A stretch of 6,920 nucleotides of DNA from Phycisphaerae bacterium (GTDB taxonomy: Bacteria; Planctomycetota; Phycisphaerae; JAAYCJ01): positions 1-6,920 of the forward strand of contig WFQY01000501.1 in assembly GCA_015486815.1 (NCBI GenBank), read 5' to 3'. The translations under genes were made by a program, and so were the position numbers. The notes below the pieces were generated by a model. That model saw only the letters and a list, made by a program, of their open reading frames with translations. It made no database searches and was not told where the DNA came from. Below, piece by piece: positions 1 through 6,416 of the stretch (position 1 is its first letter; each line of letters begins with the position of its first letter).

Positions 1-1746
1 GTTCTTATCTCTCTTGATTTTCATCTTGCAAAGACAAAAGAAAAAGTCGGCCAGATACGAGCGGTTCGGTTGACTTATGATGATGGCACTTCGAATTTTG
101 TCTATGTTTATAAACACAAGAGACTGCCCGACAGCAAAAAAGGCTGGTATCGTATAAGGGTACCGAGAAAAAAGACAAAATCGGTAAAGCTTGAGATTGT
201 GTGTCTGTTTCGCGAGAGTTTAAAAAGAGGACACGGAATAGCAATTAACGAAATACAGGCCTGGGTCTTGGGAGATGGTAAGTTTAATCAGGATGCGCCA
301 AAGGGTAAGCTCGTTTCCATTAAACTGACGCCCGGCAATAAACCCGAAAAACCGTGGCGTGAGGTTGCAAATTGTTATCAGATGGACTATCGGGAGCATG
401 GCGTTTCCGATGCGCTGGTTGATAAAGAGACGGGCAAAGAACTGATCAAACTATTACGAGAAATGAATGTGCAGGGACTACGTTTTCCGGGTGGATTTTT
501 GGCGTATGTATATTTGCCCGAAAAGGAATCGCAGGTAGATTTATATCCTATCTGGAAGCAGGGTCCCCGTGCGTATCCTTATCAGAATTGGCCGAGCCCG
601 AAGGACTTTTTCCGATTTTGCAAGAAAGGCGGTTTTCTCGCGATGTATCAGATTAATCCCGCTTTTTGGTATGATAAGCACGCTGGCAGGGTATATCGCA
701 CGCGATCATTCAGCGGCACAAGCTATTTCGGCGTAACCGACGAAGATCACCTTCCGGACGCTGTCAACGAAGTTAAGCAATTAGCAAAATGGTGCAGTAA
801 AAACAAAATTAATGTCCTCTGGGAAGTAGGCAATGAAGACGCACCGAAATTTAACCCCGAAGATTTTGCGGAAATAACAGATGCTTTTATTAAGGGTATA
901 AAAGAAGTTGACCCCGACGCTCGATTCGTTGTGTATGGCGATTCTTATAGCTGGTCAGACCATAGCTATCAGAACAAATTTCTGCCAGCGTTAAAAAAAC
1001 AGGGAATAAAGTCTTTTGATTATTCGAGCGTGCACGTCTATCTTAACACTGGCAATCCACCCAAAAACGGACAGGATTTTATCACAAATACAATTAAACA
1101 ATGGAATGATTTAAGACACCTATTTTTCAATAGCTATCAGAAGAATGTATGGAAACACGGATTTAAAAAGGCAGAGATGTTTTTTAATGAGTTCAATATC
1201 GTCCATTCTCCACGGTTGACTGATTTGAGTCTGGAACATTGTGCTGGTAGAGGTTTAGCGGAAGCAATTCTGTATCCTTGGGTATGGAATATCGCAGGGA
1301 TTTGTTATCACGATCTCGTGCGTAATGGGCGATGTTTTGAGAATTGGTTTCAAAGGCTCGATTACTATCCCGATTTTCCCGCTGGCAGGCGATATTATCT
1401 TCAGGTAGATGGCCAAATGATAAGACTGATAGGTCAGCACTGCAAAGGCAGAGTAATATATGCAAGCACCAATCACAGAATAGTAGCTACCCGGCAGACA
1501 AATGGTGTTTATGTAACTATTGTTAATACGGAAAAGAAATTCAAACCGTATAAAATCACGATAGATGATAACGCATTTACCCCGAAAAATGTGGTCAAAC
1601 ATTGCGTATATGTGAAATCACCCGACAGTAAGGATTATGACTATTATCTGAATACGGAAAAATTAAGACTTACCGAAAATGAAAGCATAAAATTTATTGT
1701 AAAGCCATATAGCGTAACAGCTATCAATATAACAGAGAAGGAGTAA
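1..1746 (+). CDS. Clan GH-A glycoside hydrolase, GH51-like (alpha-L-arabinofuranosidase candidate), 5'-truncated by window edge
   Basis: The frame is open from base 1, so the gene starts upstream; the TTG at 70 is internal. The first ~95 codons look like the end of a discoidin/jelly-roll sugar-binding module, closing on the typical strand INEIQAWVLG (about 244-273). The catalytic barrel begins near 350 and shows LRFPGG (478-495), matching the R-x-PGG loop of GH51-type enzymes. It then shows WEVGNE (820-837), whose Glu at 835-837 is the expected acid/base, and FNEFN (1183-1197), whose Glu at 1189-1191 is the expected nucleophile. The two Glu are 118 codons apart, close to the spacing I recall for GH51 arabinofuranosidases. 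The end (about 1430-1746) looks like the C-terminal beta-sandwich of such enzymes, with VKPYSVTAINI. Family knowledge suggests a retaining enzyme cleaving plant or algal polysaccharide side chains, probably exported, but the signal peptide would lie outside the window. GH39, GH30 or an unassigned GH-A family remain possible. Clan is fairly sure; substrate is inference. Confidence 0.8.
   Translation, partial: VLISLDFHLAKTKEKVGQIRAVRLTYDDGTSNFVYVYKHKRLPDSKKGWYRIRVPRKKTKSVKLEIVCLFRESLKRGHGIAINEIQAWVLGDGKFNQDAPKGKLVSIKLTPGNKPEKPWREVANCYQMDYREHGVSDALVDKETGKELIKLLREMNVQGLRFPGGFLAYVYLPEKESQVDLYPIWKQGPRAYPYQNWPSPKDFFRFCKKGGFLAMYQINPAFWYDKHAGRVYRTRSFSGTSYFGVTDEDHLPDAVNEVKQLAKWCSKNKINVLWEVGNEDAPKFNPEDFAEITDAFIKGIKEVDPDARFVVYGDSYSWSDHSYQNKFLPALKKQGIKSFDYSSVHVYLNTGNPPKNGQDFITNTIKQWNDLRHLFFNSYQKNVWKHGFKKAEMFFNEFNIVHSPRLTDLSLEHCAGRGLAEAILYPWVWNIAGICYHDLVRNGRCFENWFQRLDYYPDFPAGRRYYLQVDGQMIRLIGQHCKGRVIYASTNHRIVATRQTNGVYVTIVNTEKKFKPYKITIDDNAFTPKNVVKHCVYVKSPDSKDYDYYLNTEKLRLTENESIKFIVKPYSVTAINITEKE
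1738..1743 (+). promoter_or_regulatory. Ribosome binding site of the pseudopilin gene
   Basis: AAGGAG lies 8 nt upstream of the ATG at 1752 and inside the last two sense codons of the hydrolase (the hydrolase stop is 1744-1746). Only 5 bp separate the two genes. This fixes the pseudopilin start and suggests co-transcription with possible translational coupling. Confidence 0.8.
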
Positions 1747-1751
1747 TAATA

Positions 1752-2402
1752 ATGTTGCGTATTTTGAAGAAAAGCAAAGAAAATTCCGCTGGCTTCACAC
1801 TCATCGAACTTTTGGTTGTAGTTGCGATTATTGCGGTACTGGTAGCAATCCTGCTGCCTGCTCTTAATGCCGCGAGAAATGCCGCTAAAACGACAATATG
1901 CCTTTCGAATTTAAGGCAATTAGGAACAGCGAACACATATTACGCTGAAGACTATAACGACAGGCTGCCCTATGGTGGCGGTTCGATACTCTGGTATAAT
2001 TACGCTGAGAATACGGTAAAACTCCTTATGCCATATATCTATGGAAAAGAGCTTAAAGACGAAAATAATGCTAACCGTGCCCGTCGAATGGAAATTTTTC
2101 ACTGTCCGATGGATAATCCGAATGATGGCATAGGGTTTGAGCAGTTCTGGCATAGGACGAGTTATAATCTGCTATGGCAGGTACAGGGGCAAAAACTCGA
2201 AGCGGAAATGCACTGCAGCGATCTTTCCAGCTTGTGTCCGCATTATGATTATCACATGGTTCCGACAATGGCATCGCGCGCACCGTTGATGAGAGATATT
2301 TACTGGCATATCGACGGAACAAAGATAAACTATCTATTCTGCGATATGCACGCGGAAACAAAAGGCAAGGGATACAAAGAACCGTTGCTGATGAATCAAT
2401 AA
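1752..2402 (+). CDS. Type IV pseudopilin-like protein with prepilin N-terminal cleavage/methylation signal
   Basis: A 216-aa protein with a textbook class III (type IV prepilin) leader. Basic residues (K6, K7, K9) precede the cleavage site G14|F15, followed by FTLIELLVVVAIIAVL with the conserved Glu at +5 (E19) and a hydrophobic helix to about residue 36. After it comes the AARNAAKTTICLSNLRQLG segment (residues 40-58), typical of the abundant planctomycete/Lentisphaerota pseudopilin-like proteins. The C-terminal domain (about 60-216) ends with HIDGTKINYLFCDMHAE (186-202), a variant of the H-x9-DG motif in which the usual DGH reads DMH. Four cysteines (C50, C118, C155, C162) plus C197 could form disulfides. 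Prepilin peptidase would process it at the inner membrane. These proteins occur in many copies beside CAZymes, but their role (secretion-system pseudopilin or surface display) is not established. Strong SD, 5 bp after the hydrolase. Confidence 0.9.
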   Translation: MLRILKKSKENSAGFTLIELLVVVAIIAVLVAILLPALNAARNAAKTTICLSNLRQLGTANTYYAEDYNDRLPYGGGSILWYNYAENTVKLLMPYIYGKELKDENNANRARRMEIFHCPMDNPNDGIGFEQFWHRTSYNLLWQVQGQKLEAEMHCSDLSSLCPHYDYHMVPTMASRAPLMRDIYWHIDGTKINYLFCDMHAETKGKGYKEPLLMNQ

Positions 2403-2412
2403 ACGAGACAAA
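2403..2412. other. Convergent 10-bp junction with no visible terminator
   Basis: The pseudopilin stop (2400-2402, +) and the stop of the two-TM protein (2413, -) are 10 bp apart. I see no hairpin followed by a T-run on either strand here, so any terminator would have to lie inside coding sequence, or transcripts overlap. Confidence 0.6.
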
Positions 2413-2847
2413 TTATTCATTACCATTATCAGAATCCTCAGGCAGTTGAAATCGCTTTCCCGATTCCGTCCATGCGTCGTAATAATCGGTTTTGTGTCTT
2501 CTTTTGCTCGGCGGTATTCGAAGGCGATTTGCAAGACGATGGCTGACCGCTGCTATCAATGCGAACACAAGAATCAATCCGAGAGCAACAAGCACCCATA
2601 ACAAAAATGCCCGCGTAAGCAAAGTCCGTTTATCAGGAGATAATCTTTTTGCCGACGCAGTAGGCTTGGTAGATGCAGCTGAATTCTGCTGCCACGGCAT
2701 CTGCTTTATCTTCGCTAACTCATACGACGTATGGATAGAGACCCCTATCGCAATTACTATCATAATTGCCCCTACACTCAGGATAACCCAGCCAATTGTT
2801 CTGGACTTTTCCGGTATATCGAGTTCTCTGCGATAGATATCCGCCAT
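2413..2847 (-). CDS. Two-TM membrane protein of unknown function
   Basis: A 144-aa protein I cannot assign to a family. It has a short polar N-terminus, TM1 at about residues 18-40 (GWVILSVGAIMIVIAIGVSI), a 38-residue loop rich in Ser/Thr/Ala/Lys, TM2 at about 79-101 (RAFLLWVLVALGLILVFALI) and a basic stretch (RLANRLRIPPSKRRHK). The tail is polar and aromatic, with DYYDAWTESGKRFQ at 121-134. The positive-inside rule suggests both termini are cytoplasmic and the loop is outside. The ATG lies 9 bp after the dnaJ stop, with a weak GAGAAG three bases before it, so it is almost certainly co-transcribed with dnaJ and perhaps translationally coupled. The short tail motif, after a basic linker and before an acidic end (PEDSDNGNE), looks like the most constrained part and could be a docking site; that is inference. 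Confidence 0.75.
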   Translation of the reverse strand: MADIYRRELDIPEKSRTIGWVILSVGAIMIVIAIGVSIHTSYELAKIKQMPWQQNSAASTKPTASAKRLSPDKRTLLTRAFLLWVLVALGLILVFALIAAVSHRLANRLRIPPSKRRHKTDYYDAWTESGKRFQLPEDSDNGNE

Positions 2848-2856
2848 ATACTTCTC

Positions 2857-3828
2857 TTATACATTCCAGCCGAGATTTTTTCGAGGGTCTTCTGTTACCT
2901 TAGCAATCTTTTCCAGACACTCATCAAATTCCGATGCCTTTATTTTCGGTACGACAATTTTCACAACAGCATATTGATCGCCTCGTTTGGACGTCTTCGG
3001 ATTGGGCACTCCCTTACCTTTGAGTCTTAGTTTCGCTCCGCTACTCGTACCGGGCGGAACGGTTATCACAGCGGGGCCGTCTATCGTTGGTATGGTTATT
3101 TTCGCACCCTTAATAGCTTCCGTTACCGTTATCGGCAAATCGATATATATATCGTTGCCTTCTCTTCGAAAAAATTTGTGTGGTGTGATGTGAGTTATGA
3201 TATACAAATCACCCGGCGCACCGCCAGCGAGACCGGGCTGACCTTTTCCTCTGACACGAATTTTCGTACCTTCCGTTACGCCAGCTGGTATCTTGACTTC
3301 GATAGTCTCGGGCATAGGTTTGTCAGGACTTTGTATTTGCAAGCGAAGCTTAGTACCCCAAACAGCCTGCTCGAACGGAAGCGTTACGTGATGTTCCGTA
3401 TCTTGGCCCCTCACCGGCGAAGCCTGCCTGCTCCGCCTGCCAGCAGTTTTACCGAACGGCGAACGTCTCCCGAAAATCTCACTGAATATATCTCCTATAT
3501 CATCAAAACCAACTCCGCCTGGTGATGACGAACTCGACCACCTATAAACCTGTTCCCCGCCCGGGCCATAATGCCATTGAGGTCCCGACGATGCGCCCGT
3601 ACCCATACCTACGCCCGCTTTGCCGAACTGATCGTAAGCTGCCCGTTTTTTAGGGTCGGACAATACCTGATACGCCTCCTGTATCTCTTTGAACTTCTCG
3701 GTAGCATTAGGGTCTTTGCTTACGTCAGGATGATATTTCCTGACAAGCTCACGATATGCCTTTTTTATCTGCTCATCGGTAGCGTTTCTCGATACACCCA
3801 AAATGTCGTAATAATCTCTTCCCGCCAT
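2857..3828 (-). CDS. dnaJ: Class B (zinc-finger-less) DnaJ/CbpA-like Hsp40 co-chaperone
   Basis: A 323-aa cytoplasmic J-protein expected to stimulate the ATPase of DnaK and deliver unfolded clients. The J-domain (about 5-67) starts DYYDILGVSRNA and has the catalytic HPD at residues 33-35, followed by the helix III-IV segment YDQFG. A Gly/Ser/Phe-rich linker runs from about 70 to 135, including GFDDIGDIFSEIFG (107-120). No CxxCxGxG zinc repeats are present. The two C-terminal beta-barrel client domains (about 143-310) carry IPAGVTEGTKIRVRGKGQPG and VPPGTSSGAKLRLKGKGVPN. Length and architecture match CbpA or class B DnaJ rather than the longer canonical DnaJ. Neither dnaK nor grpE is in the window. 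The start is supported by GGAG 11 nt upstream and by the promoter at 3886-3914. A downstream two-TM protein follows after 9 bp. Confidence 0.93.
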   Translation of the reverse strand: MAGRDYYDILGVSRNATDEQIKKAYRELVRKYHPDVSKDPNATEKFKEIQEAYQVLSDPKKRAAYDQFGKAGVGMGTGASSGPQWHYGPGGEQVYRWSSSSSPGGVGFDDIGDIFSEIFGRRSPFGKTAGRRSRQASPVRGQDTEHHVTLPFEQAVWGTKLRLQIQSPDKPMPETIEVKIPAGVTEGTKIRVRGKGQPGLAGGAPGDLYIITHITPHKFFRREGNDIYIDLPITVTEAIKGAKITIPTIDGPAVITVPPGTSSGAKLRLKGKGVPNPKTSKRGDQYAVVKIVVPKIKASEFDECLEKIAKVTEDPRKNLGWNV

Positions 3829-3839
3829 AATTAATCAGA

Positions 3840-3843
3840 CTCC
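3840..3843 (-). promoter_or_regulatory. Ribosome binding site of dnaJ
   Basis: On the - strand GGAG lies 11 nt before the ATG at 3828-3826. The spacing is slightly long, but it is the only SD-like element near this start. Confidence 0.5.
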
Positions 3844-3854
3844 AAACATACTCA

Positions 3855-3881
3855 TATTCCCTGATGTCATAATTCGGAATA
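3855..3881 (-). promoter_or_regulatory. Inverted repeat in the dnaJ leader (TATTCC-N15-GGAATA)
   Basis: Six-base arms TATTCC (3855-3860) and GGAATA (3876-3881) flank a 15-base spacer just downstream of the expected dnaJ transcription start. The outer arm also contains the small palindrome ATTCGGAAT (3872-3880). It does not match CIRCE (TTAGCACTC-N9-GAGTGCTAA). It could be an operator or a weak leader stem, or a chance repeat in AT-rich DNA. Confidence 0.25.
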
Positions 3882-3885
3882 CATA

Positions 3886-3914
3886 ATTATATATCGTCAT
3901 ACGCTGATTGTTAA
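3886..3914 (-). promoter_or_regulatory. Near-consensus sigma-70-type promoter for dnaJ
   Basis: On the - strand the -35 box TTAACA (3914-3909; 5 of 6 consensus) is separated by exactly 17 bp from the -10 box TATAAT (3891-3886; 6 of 6). The -35 overlaps the prmC stop codon (3913-3911). A start near 3879 would give a leader of about 50 nt ahead of dnaJ. This is the best promoter match I found in the window, and it suggests dnaJ and the membrane gene form their own unit. Confidence 0.65.
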
Positions 3915-4789
3915 TTGTTAATTTGAGCTATTGCCACACGCGGAATATTCGACGAATCCACTTCAAATTCCACATCGCTATATCCCCCCTCTTTCAAGAG
4001 CGACTCGACCGCGGGTTTCTGGTCATATCCTATTTCGAACACAAGCCAACCTTCGGGCTTAAGATAATCTTTCGCCTGTTTGATAATACGTCGGATTACG
4101 TCAAGACCGTCTTCTCCGCCAAGCAACGCACAAGCTGGCTCATATTCTTTTATCTGCTTCGGAAGATTTTGATAGTCCCGCTCGGTAACGTAAGGCGGAT
4201 TTGAGACGATAAAATCAAATTTCGATTCGGGACGAATATTCTCAAAAAGTTCGCTTTTGACAAAAGTGATTTTATCCTCAAGATTATGGGCTGACCGATT
4301 TTCCTCAGCGACGCTAAGAGCATCGTCCGAAATATCGCAGGCTATTATTTTTGCTTCGACCGGAAGATTTTTTGCAAGTGCAATCGCGATACAGCCGCTG
4401 CCTGTACCTATGTCAAGAATATCGAGTTTATCACCGTCGGAAAACATCTCTCGCGATTTACGCACTACCCATTGGACTATGAGCTCGGTCTCAGGCCGAG
4501 GAATCAGCACAGAAGGATTTACCTTAATCGTCAGCGAGAAGAATTCTTTTTCGCCTAAAATATACGCTATTGGCTCGCCCTGATATGCCCTGCGTACTAA
4601 CTGACGAAACTTATCGCGAACCGACTTATTTACCTGCTGATTGAATCGCAGATACAAATCAACCTTGCTGCACCCCATGGCTTTGGCTAGCAATAGCTGA
4701 GCGGAAAGAACAGGCTCATCTAACCCGCCCTTACGAAAATATTCCGTTGTCCATTCGAGTAATTGTTTGACTGTCCAGTTATCTGGCAT
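3911..4789 (-). CDS. prmC: PrmC/HemK peptide chain release factor N5-glutamine methyltransferase
   Basis: A 292-aa cytoplasmic SAM-dependent enzyme that methylates the Gln of the GGQ motif in release factors RF1 and RF2, which speeds peptide release. The N-terminal helical domain (about 1-75) starts at residue 1 with the expected WTVKQLLEW. It is followed by EPIAYILG (72-79), IPRPETE (96-102), the SAM-binding motif DIGTGSGCIAIALA (126-139) and the catalytic NPPY (197-200), which contacts the target glutamine. GGEDGLD at 224-230 is also typical. Length is normal for the family. PrmC is often next to prfA, but here it follows a Gfo/Idh/MocA oxidoreductase by 34 bp and precedes dnaJ. No strong SD is seen before the ATG (only a GAG core in AGAGCATAACTTT), so translation may depend on coupling to the upstream gene. 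Confidence 0.96.
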   Translation of the reverse strand: MPDNWTVKQLLEWTTEYFRKGGLDEPVLSAQLLLAKAMGCSKVDLYLRFNQQVNKSVRDKFRQLVRRAYQGEPIAYILGEKEFFSLTIKVNPSVLIPRPETELIVQWVVRKSREMFSDGDKLDILDIGTGSGCIAIALAKNLPVEAKIIACDISDDALSVAEENRSAHNLEDKITFVKSELFENIRPESKFDFIVSNPPYVTERDYQNLPKQIKEYEPACALLGGEDGLDVIRRIIKQAKDYLKPEGWLVFEIGYDQKPAVESLLKEGGYSDVEFEVDSSNIPRVAIAQINN

Positions 4790-4823
4790 AAAGTTATGCT
4801 CTGTGCTACGTCGGTCGGTAAGG

Positions 4824-5870
4824 TTATAATTCGACTATCTTGCCGGTCTTAGCTGATTCATAGATACCGAGAACTATCTGCACCGCTTTTCTCGCTTCCC
4901 TACCGTCGAGGGCTGGTGTTTTATTCTCATCGAGTGCCTTGAGAAAGTCAGCAAAATTTCGTGTGTGATTTTCGTGCGAAATCGCCTTCGGGTCGGTCGA
5001 ACCGCTGGCAGCTGGCGGCTGACCGAACTCCGACAATATCTTCTCATCTTCTTCGGTTTTGTCAGCGAATTCGAAAACCTTCAAACAAGTACTTTCCGAT
5101 ACTATCGTTCCACCTACTCCACCTATTTCCACCCTCGCAGGCAGGCCAGGATACATAGCTGTCGTTCCGAACAATACTCCCAACGCCCCGTTTTCAAATT
5201 CAAGGGCAGCGACTGCTGTATCTTCCACTTCGATATTCTTATGCCCAAGCAAAGCGGTAAATGCGGATATCCGCTTAATCGGAATCCCCACAAGCCACTG
5301 CAGTAGATCTATCGTATGCGTACTCTGATTCATCATCGCACCGCCGCCATCGTAACGCATCGTACCCTTCCAGCCGCCTTCATCATAATATTGTTGAGTG
5401 CGATACCACGGAATATATCCACCTGCACAGGTTATCTTCCCGAGTCTGCCGGCAGCTATGGTTTTCTTTAGCATTTGATTGACAGGCTCGAATCTGCTGT
5501 TGAAAATTCCACCCAGCTTAGTACCTACCCTCTCATGTGCTTCTATCATCTTATCGATGCGCTCGAGAGTTACCTCAATAGGCTTTTCGCATAATACATG
5601 CTTGCCGTGTTTGGCAGCTTCTATCGTAGGCTCCATATGCGCACCACTTGGCGTACAGATAGTTACAACATCAATATCAGGGTCGTCCAAAAATTTATCG
5701 AGCTGAGAATACGCTTTTATACCTCGTTCATTTGCGAATTTCTCCGCACGCTCAGCAGAACGGCTAAAGACAGCTACAAGTTTACCATTAGGCAGATCAT
5801 TGATCGCTTTTGCGTGAAACTCAGAAATCATTCCCGTTCCGATTATCCCGAATCCGTAAGTTTTCGACAT
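4824..5870 (-). CDS. Gfo/Idh/MocA family NAD(P)-dependent oxidoreductase
   Basis: A 348-aa cytoplasmic enzyme. The N-terminal Rossmann fold (about 5-120) begins YGFGIIGTGMIS with the dinucleotide loop G11-x-G13 and has CEKP at 94-97, whose Lys96 is the conserved catalytic/cofactor-contacting residue. The C-terminal alpha/beta domain (about 121-340) includes DGGGAMMNQSTHTIDLLQWL (174-193), where H185 and D188 fit the family's H-x2-D substrate motif. Family members oxidise or epimerise a sugar hydroxyl; the substrate cannot be read from sequence. There is no Tat or Sec signal, unlike many secreted planctomycete paralogues. The start is fixed by AAAGGA (5884-5879) 8 nt upstream. It lies 26 bp after the anchored hypothetical gene and 34 bp before prmC, probably in one operon. 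A Pro/Ala/Ser-rich loop at about 285-291 looks variable. Confidence 0.93.
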   Translation of the reverse strand: MSKTYGFGIIGTGMISEFHAKAINDLPNGKLVAVFSRSAERAEKFANERGIKAYSQLDKFLDDPDIDVVTICTPSGAHMEPTIEAAKHGKHVLCEKPIEVTLERIDKMIEAHERVGTKLGGIFNSRFEPVNQMLKKTIAAGRLGKITCAGGYIPWYRTQQYYDEGGWKGTMRYDGGGAMMNQSTHTIDLLQWLVGIPIKRISAFTALLGHKNIEVEDTAVAALEFENGALGVLFGTTAMYPGLPARVEIGGVGGTIVSESTCLKVFEFADKTEEDEKILSEFGQPPAASGSTDPKAISHENHTRNFADFLKALDENKTPALDGREARKAVQIVLGIYESAKTGKIVEL

Positions 5871-5878
5871 ACCCTATA

Positions 5879-5884
5879 TCCTTT
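5879..5884 (-). promoter_or_regulatory. Ribosome binding site of the oxidoreductase gene
   Basis: On the - strand AAAGGA precedes the ATG (5870-5868) by 8 nt, inside the 26-bp gap after the anchored protein's stop codon. Optimal spacing confirms the start. Confidence 0.7.
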
Positions 5885-5896
5885 CTCCAATGAACA

Positions 5897-6409
5897 CTAA
5901 TTACTGCTTACCCACTGATTACGCTCACGAAATACATACAGTTTTATATCACGCTCACGTTTATCTCTCAATACGATATGCGCATCAATCCTATACGCAG
6001 GCAGCTTACAGCCGGTTAGCCCCGTCTGCTTGAGAATTTTCGTATCTTTAAGCTTTTCTATCTTTTTAATTCTGATTGTCTTTACTTTACCATAAGCGTG
6101 CTCGAATTTTTCTCTGCTAACAGGTTCTCGCTGCTGAGTAACCATAAGACGATAATGTTTATAATCATTCGCAAGCAGAACTTTGATAAACTTGTACACA
6201 AAAGCATTTACATCATAATTGTCTGCACGTGCGTTTTTCGGAAAAAATATCTCCGGGCCGTCCGAACGAACGATATGCTCGGGTATGACGGGTCTGGTAG
6301 TTACTGGCTTTTGCGGTTTGCTTTGACCGGTAATATCGACCAGCAATAAAACAACCGCTACTATCAGCAATACCAGCCCTACTATGAAAATTATCTTGTT
6401 TCTATTCAA
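5897..6409 (-). CDS. Single-TM anchored hypothetical protein, possibly NTF2-like extracytoplasmic domain
   Basis: A 170-aa protein, family not recognised. After MNRNK comes one hydrophobic helix (about residues 6-25, IIFIVGLVLLIVAVVLLLVD). There is no lipobox and no clear signal-peptidase site, so an N-terminal anchor with the rest outside is likely. A Pro/Thr/Lys linker runs to about 50, then an alpha+beta domain: helix 67-82 (NAFVYKFIKVLLANDY), helix about 97-107, and strands at about 110-165 ending in the FRERNQWV edge. That order resembles NTF2/SnoaL-like or DUF4878-type folds; this is a guess from pattern. The start codon is TTG. An in-frame TAG at 6415-6413 excludes any earlier start, and AAGGA (6421-6417) sits 7 nt upstream. 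It is the first gene of the - strand block and lies 26 bp before the oxidoreductase. Confidence 0.8.
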   Translation of the reverse strand: MNRNKIIFIVGLVLLIVAVVLLLVDITGQSKPQKPVTTRPVIPEHIVRSDGPEIFFPKNARADNYDVNAFVYKFIKVLLANDYKHYRLMVTQQREPVSREKFEHAYGKVKTIRIKKIEKLKDTKILKQTGLTGCKLPAYRIDAHIVLRDKRERDIKLYVFRERNQWVSSN

Positions 6410-6416
6410 TTTCTAT

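Noticed and set aside
70..75. TTG as the start of the glycoside hydrolase
   Set aside because: The frame stays open to base 1 with sensible sequence belonging to the same beta-rich module; TTG lies mid-domain and has no SD. The gene is truncated by the window edge.
1255..1602. Long - strand open frames inside the hydrolase gene
   Set aside because: They lie fully opposite a well-supported coding region, have no SD and show no recognisable domain; they are antisense shadows.
3178..3525. + strand open frames opposite dnaJ
   Set aside because: The dnaJ protein on the - strand explains this DNA completely, including the HPD motif and client domains; the + strand products resemble nothing.
3829..3910. 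Possible small RNA or riboswitch in the 82-bp prmC-dnaJ gap
   Set aside because: The DNA is AT-rich with a single weak 6-bp stem and no T-run terminator; promoter plus leader explains it.
2413..6409. A defence or mobile-element island in the - strand block
   Set aside because: No nuclease, transposase, integrase, toxin or terminal repeat is visible; the recognised genes are a chaperone, a translation factor modifier and a metabolic oxidoreductase.
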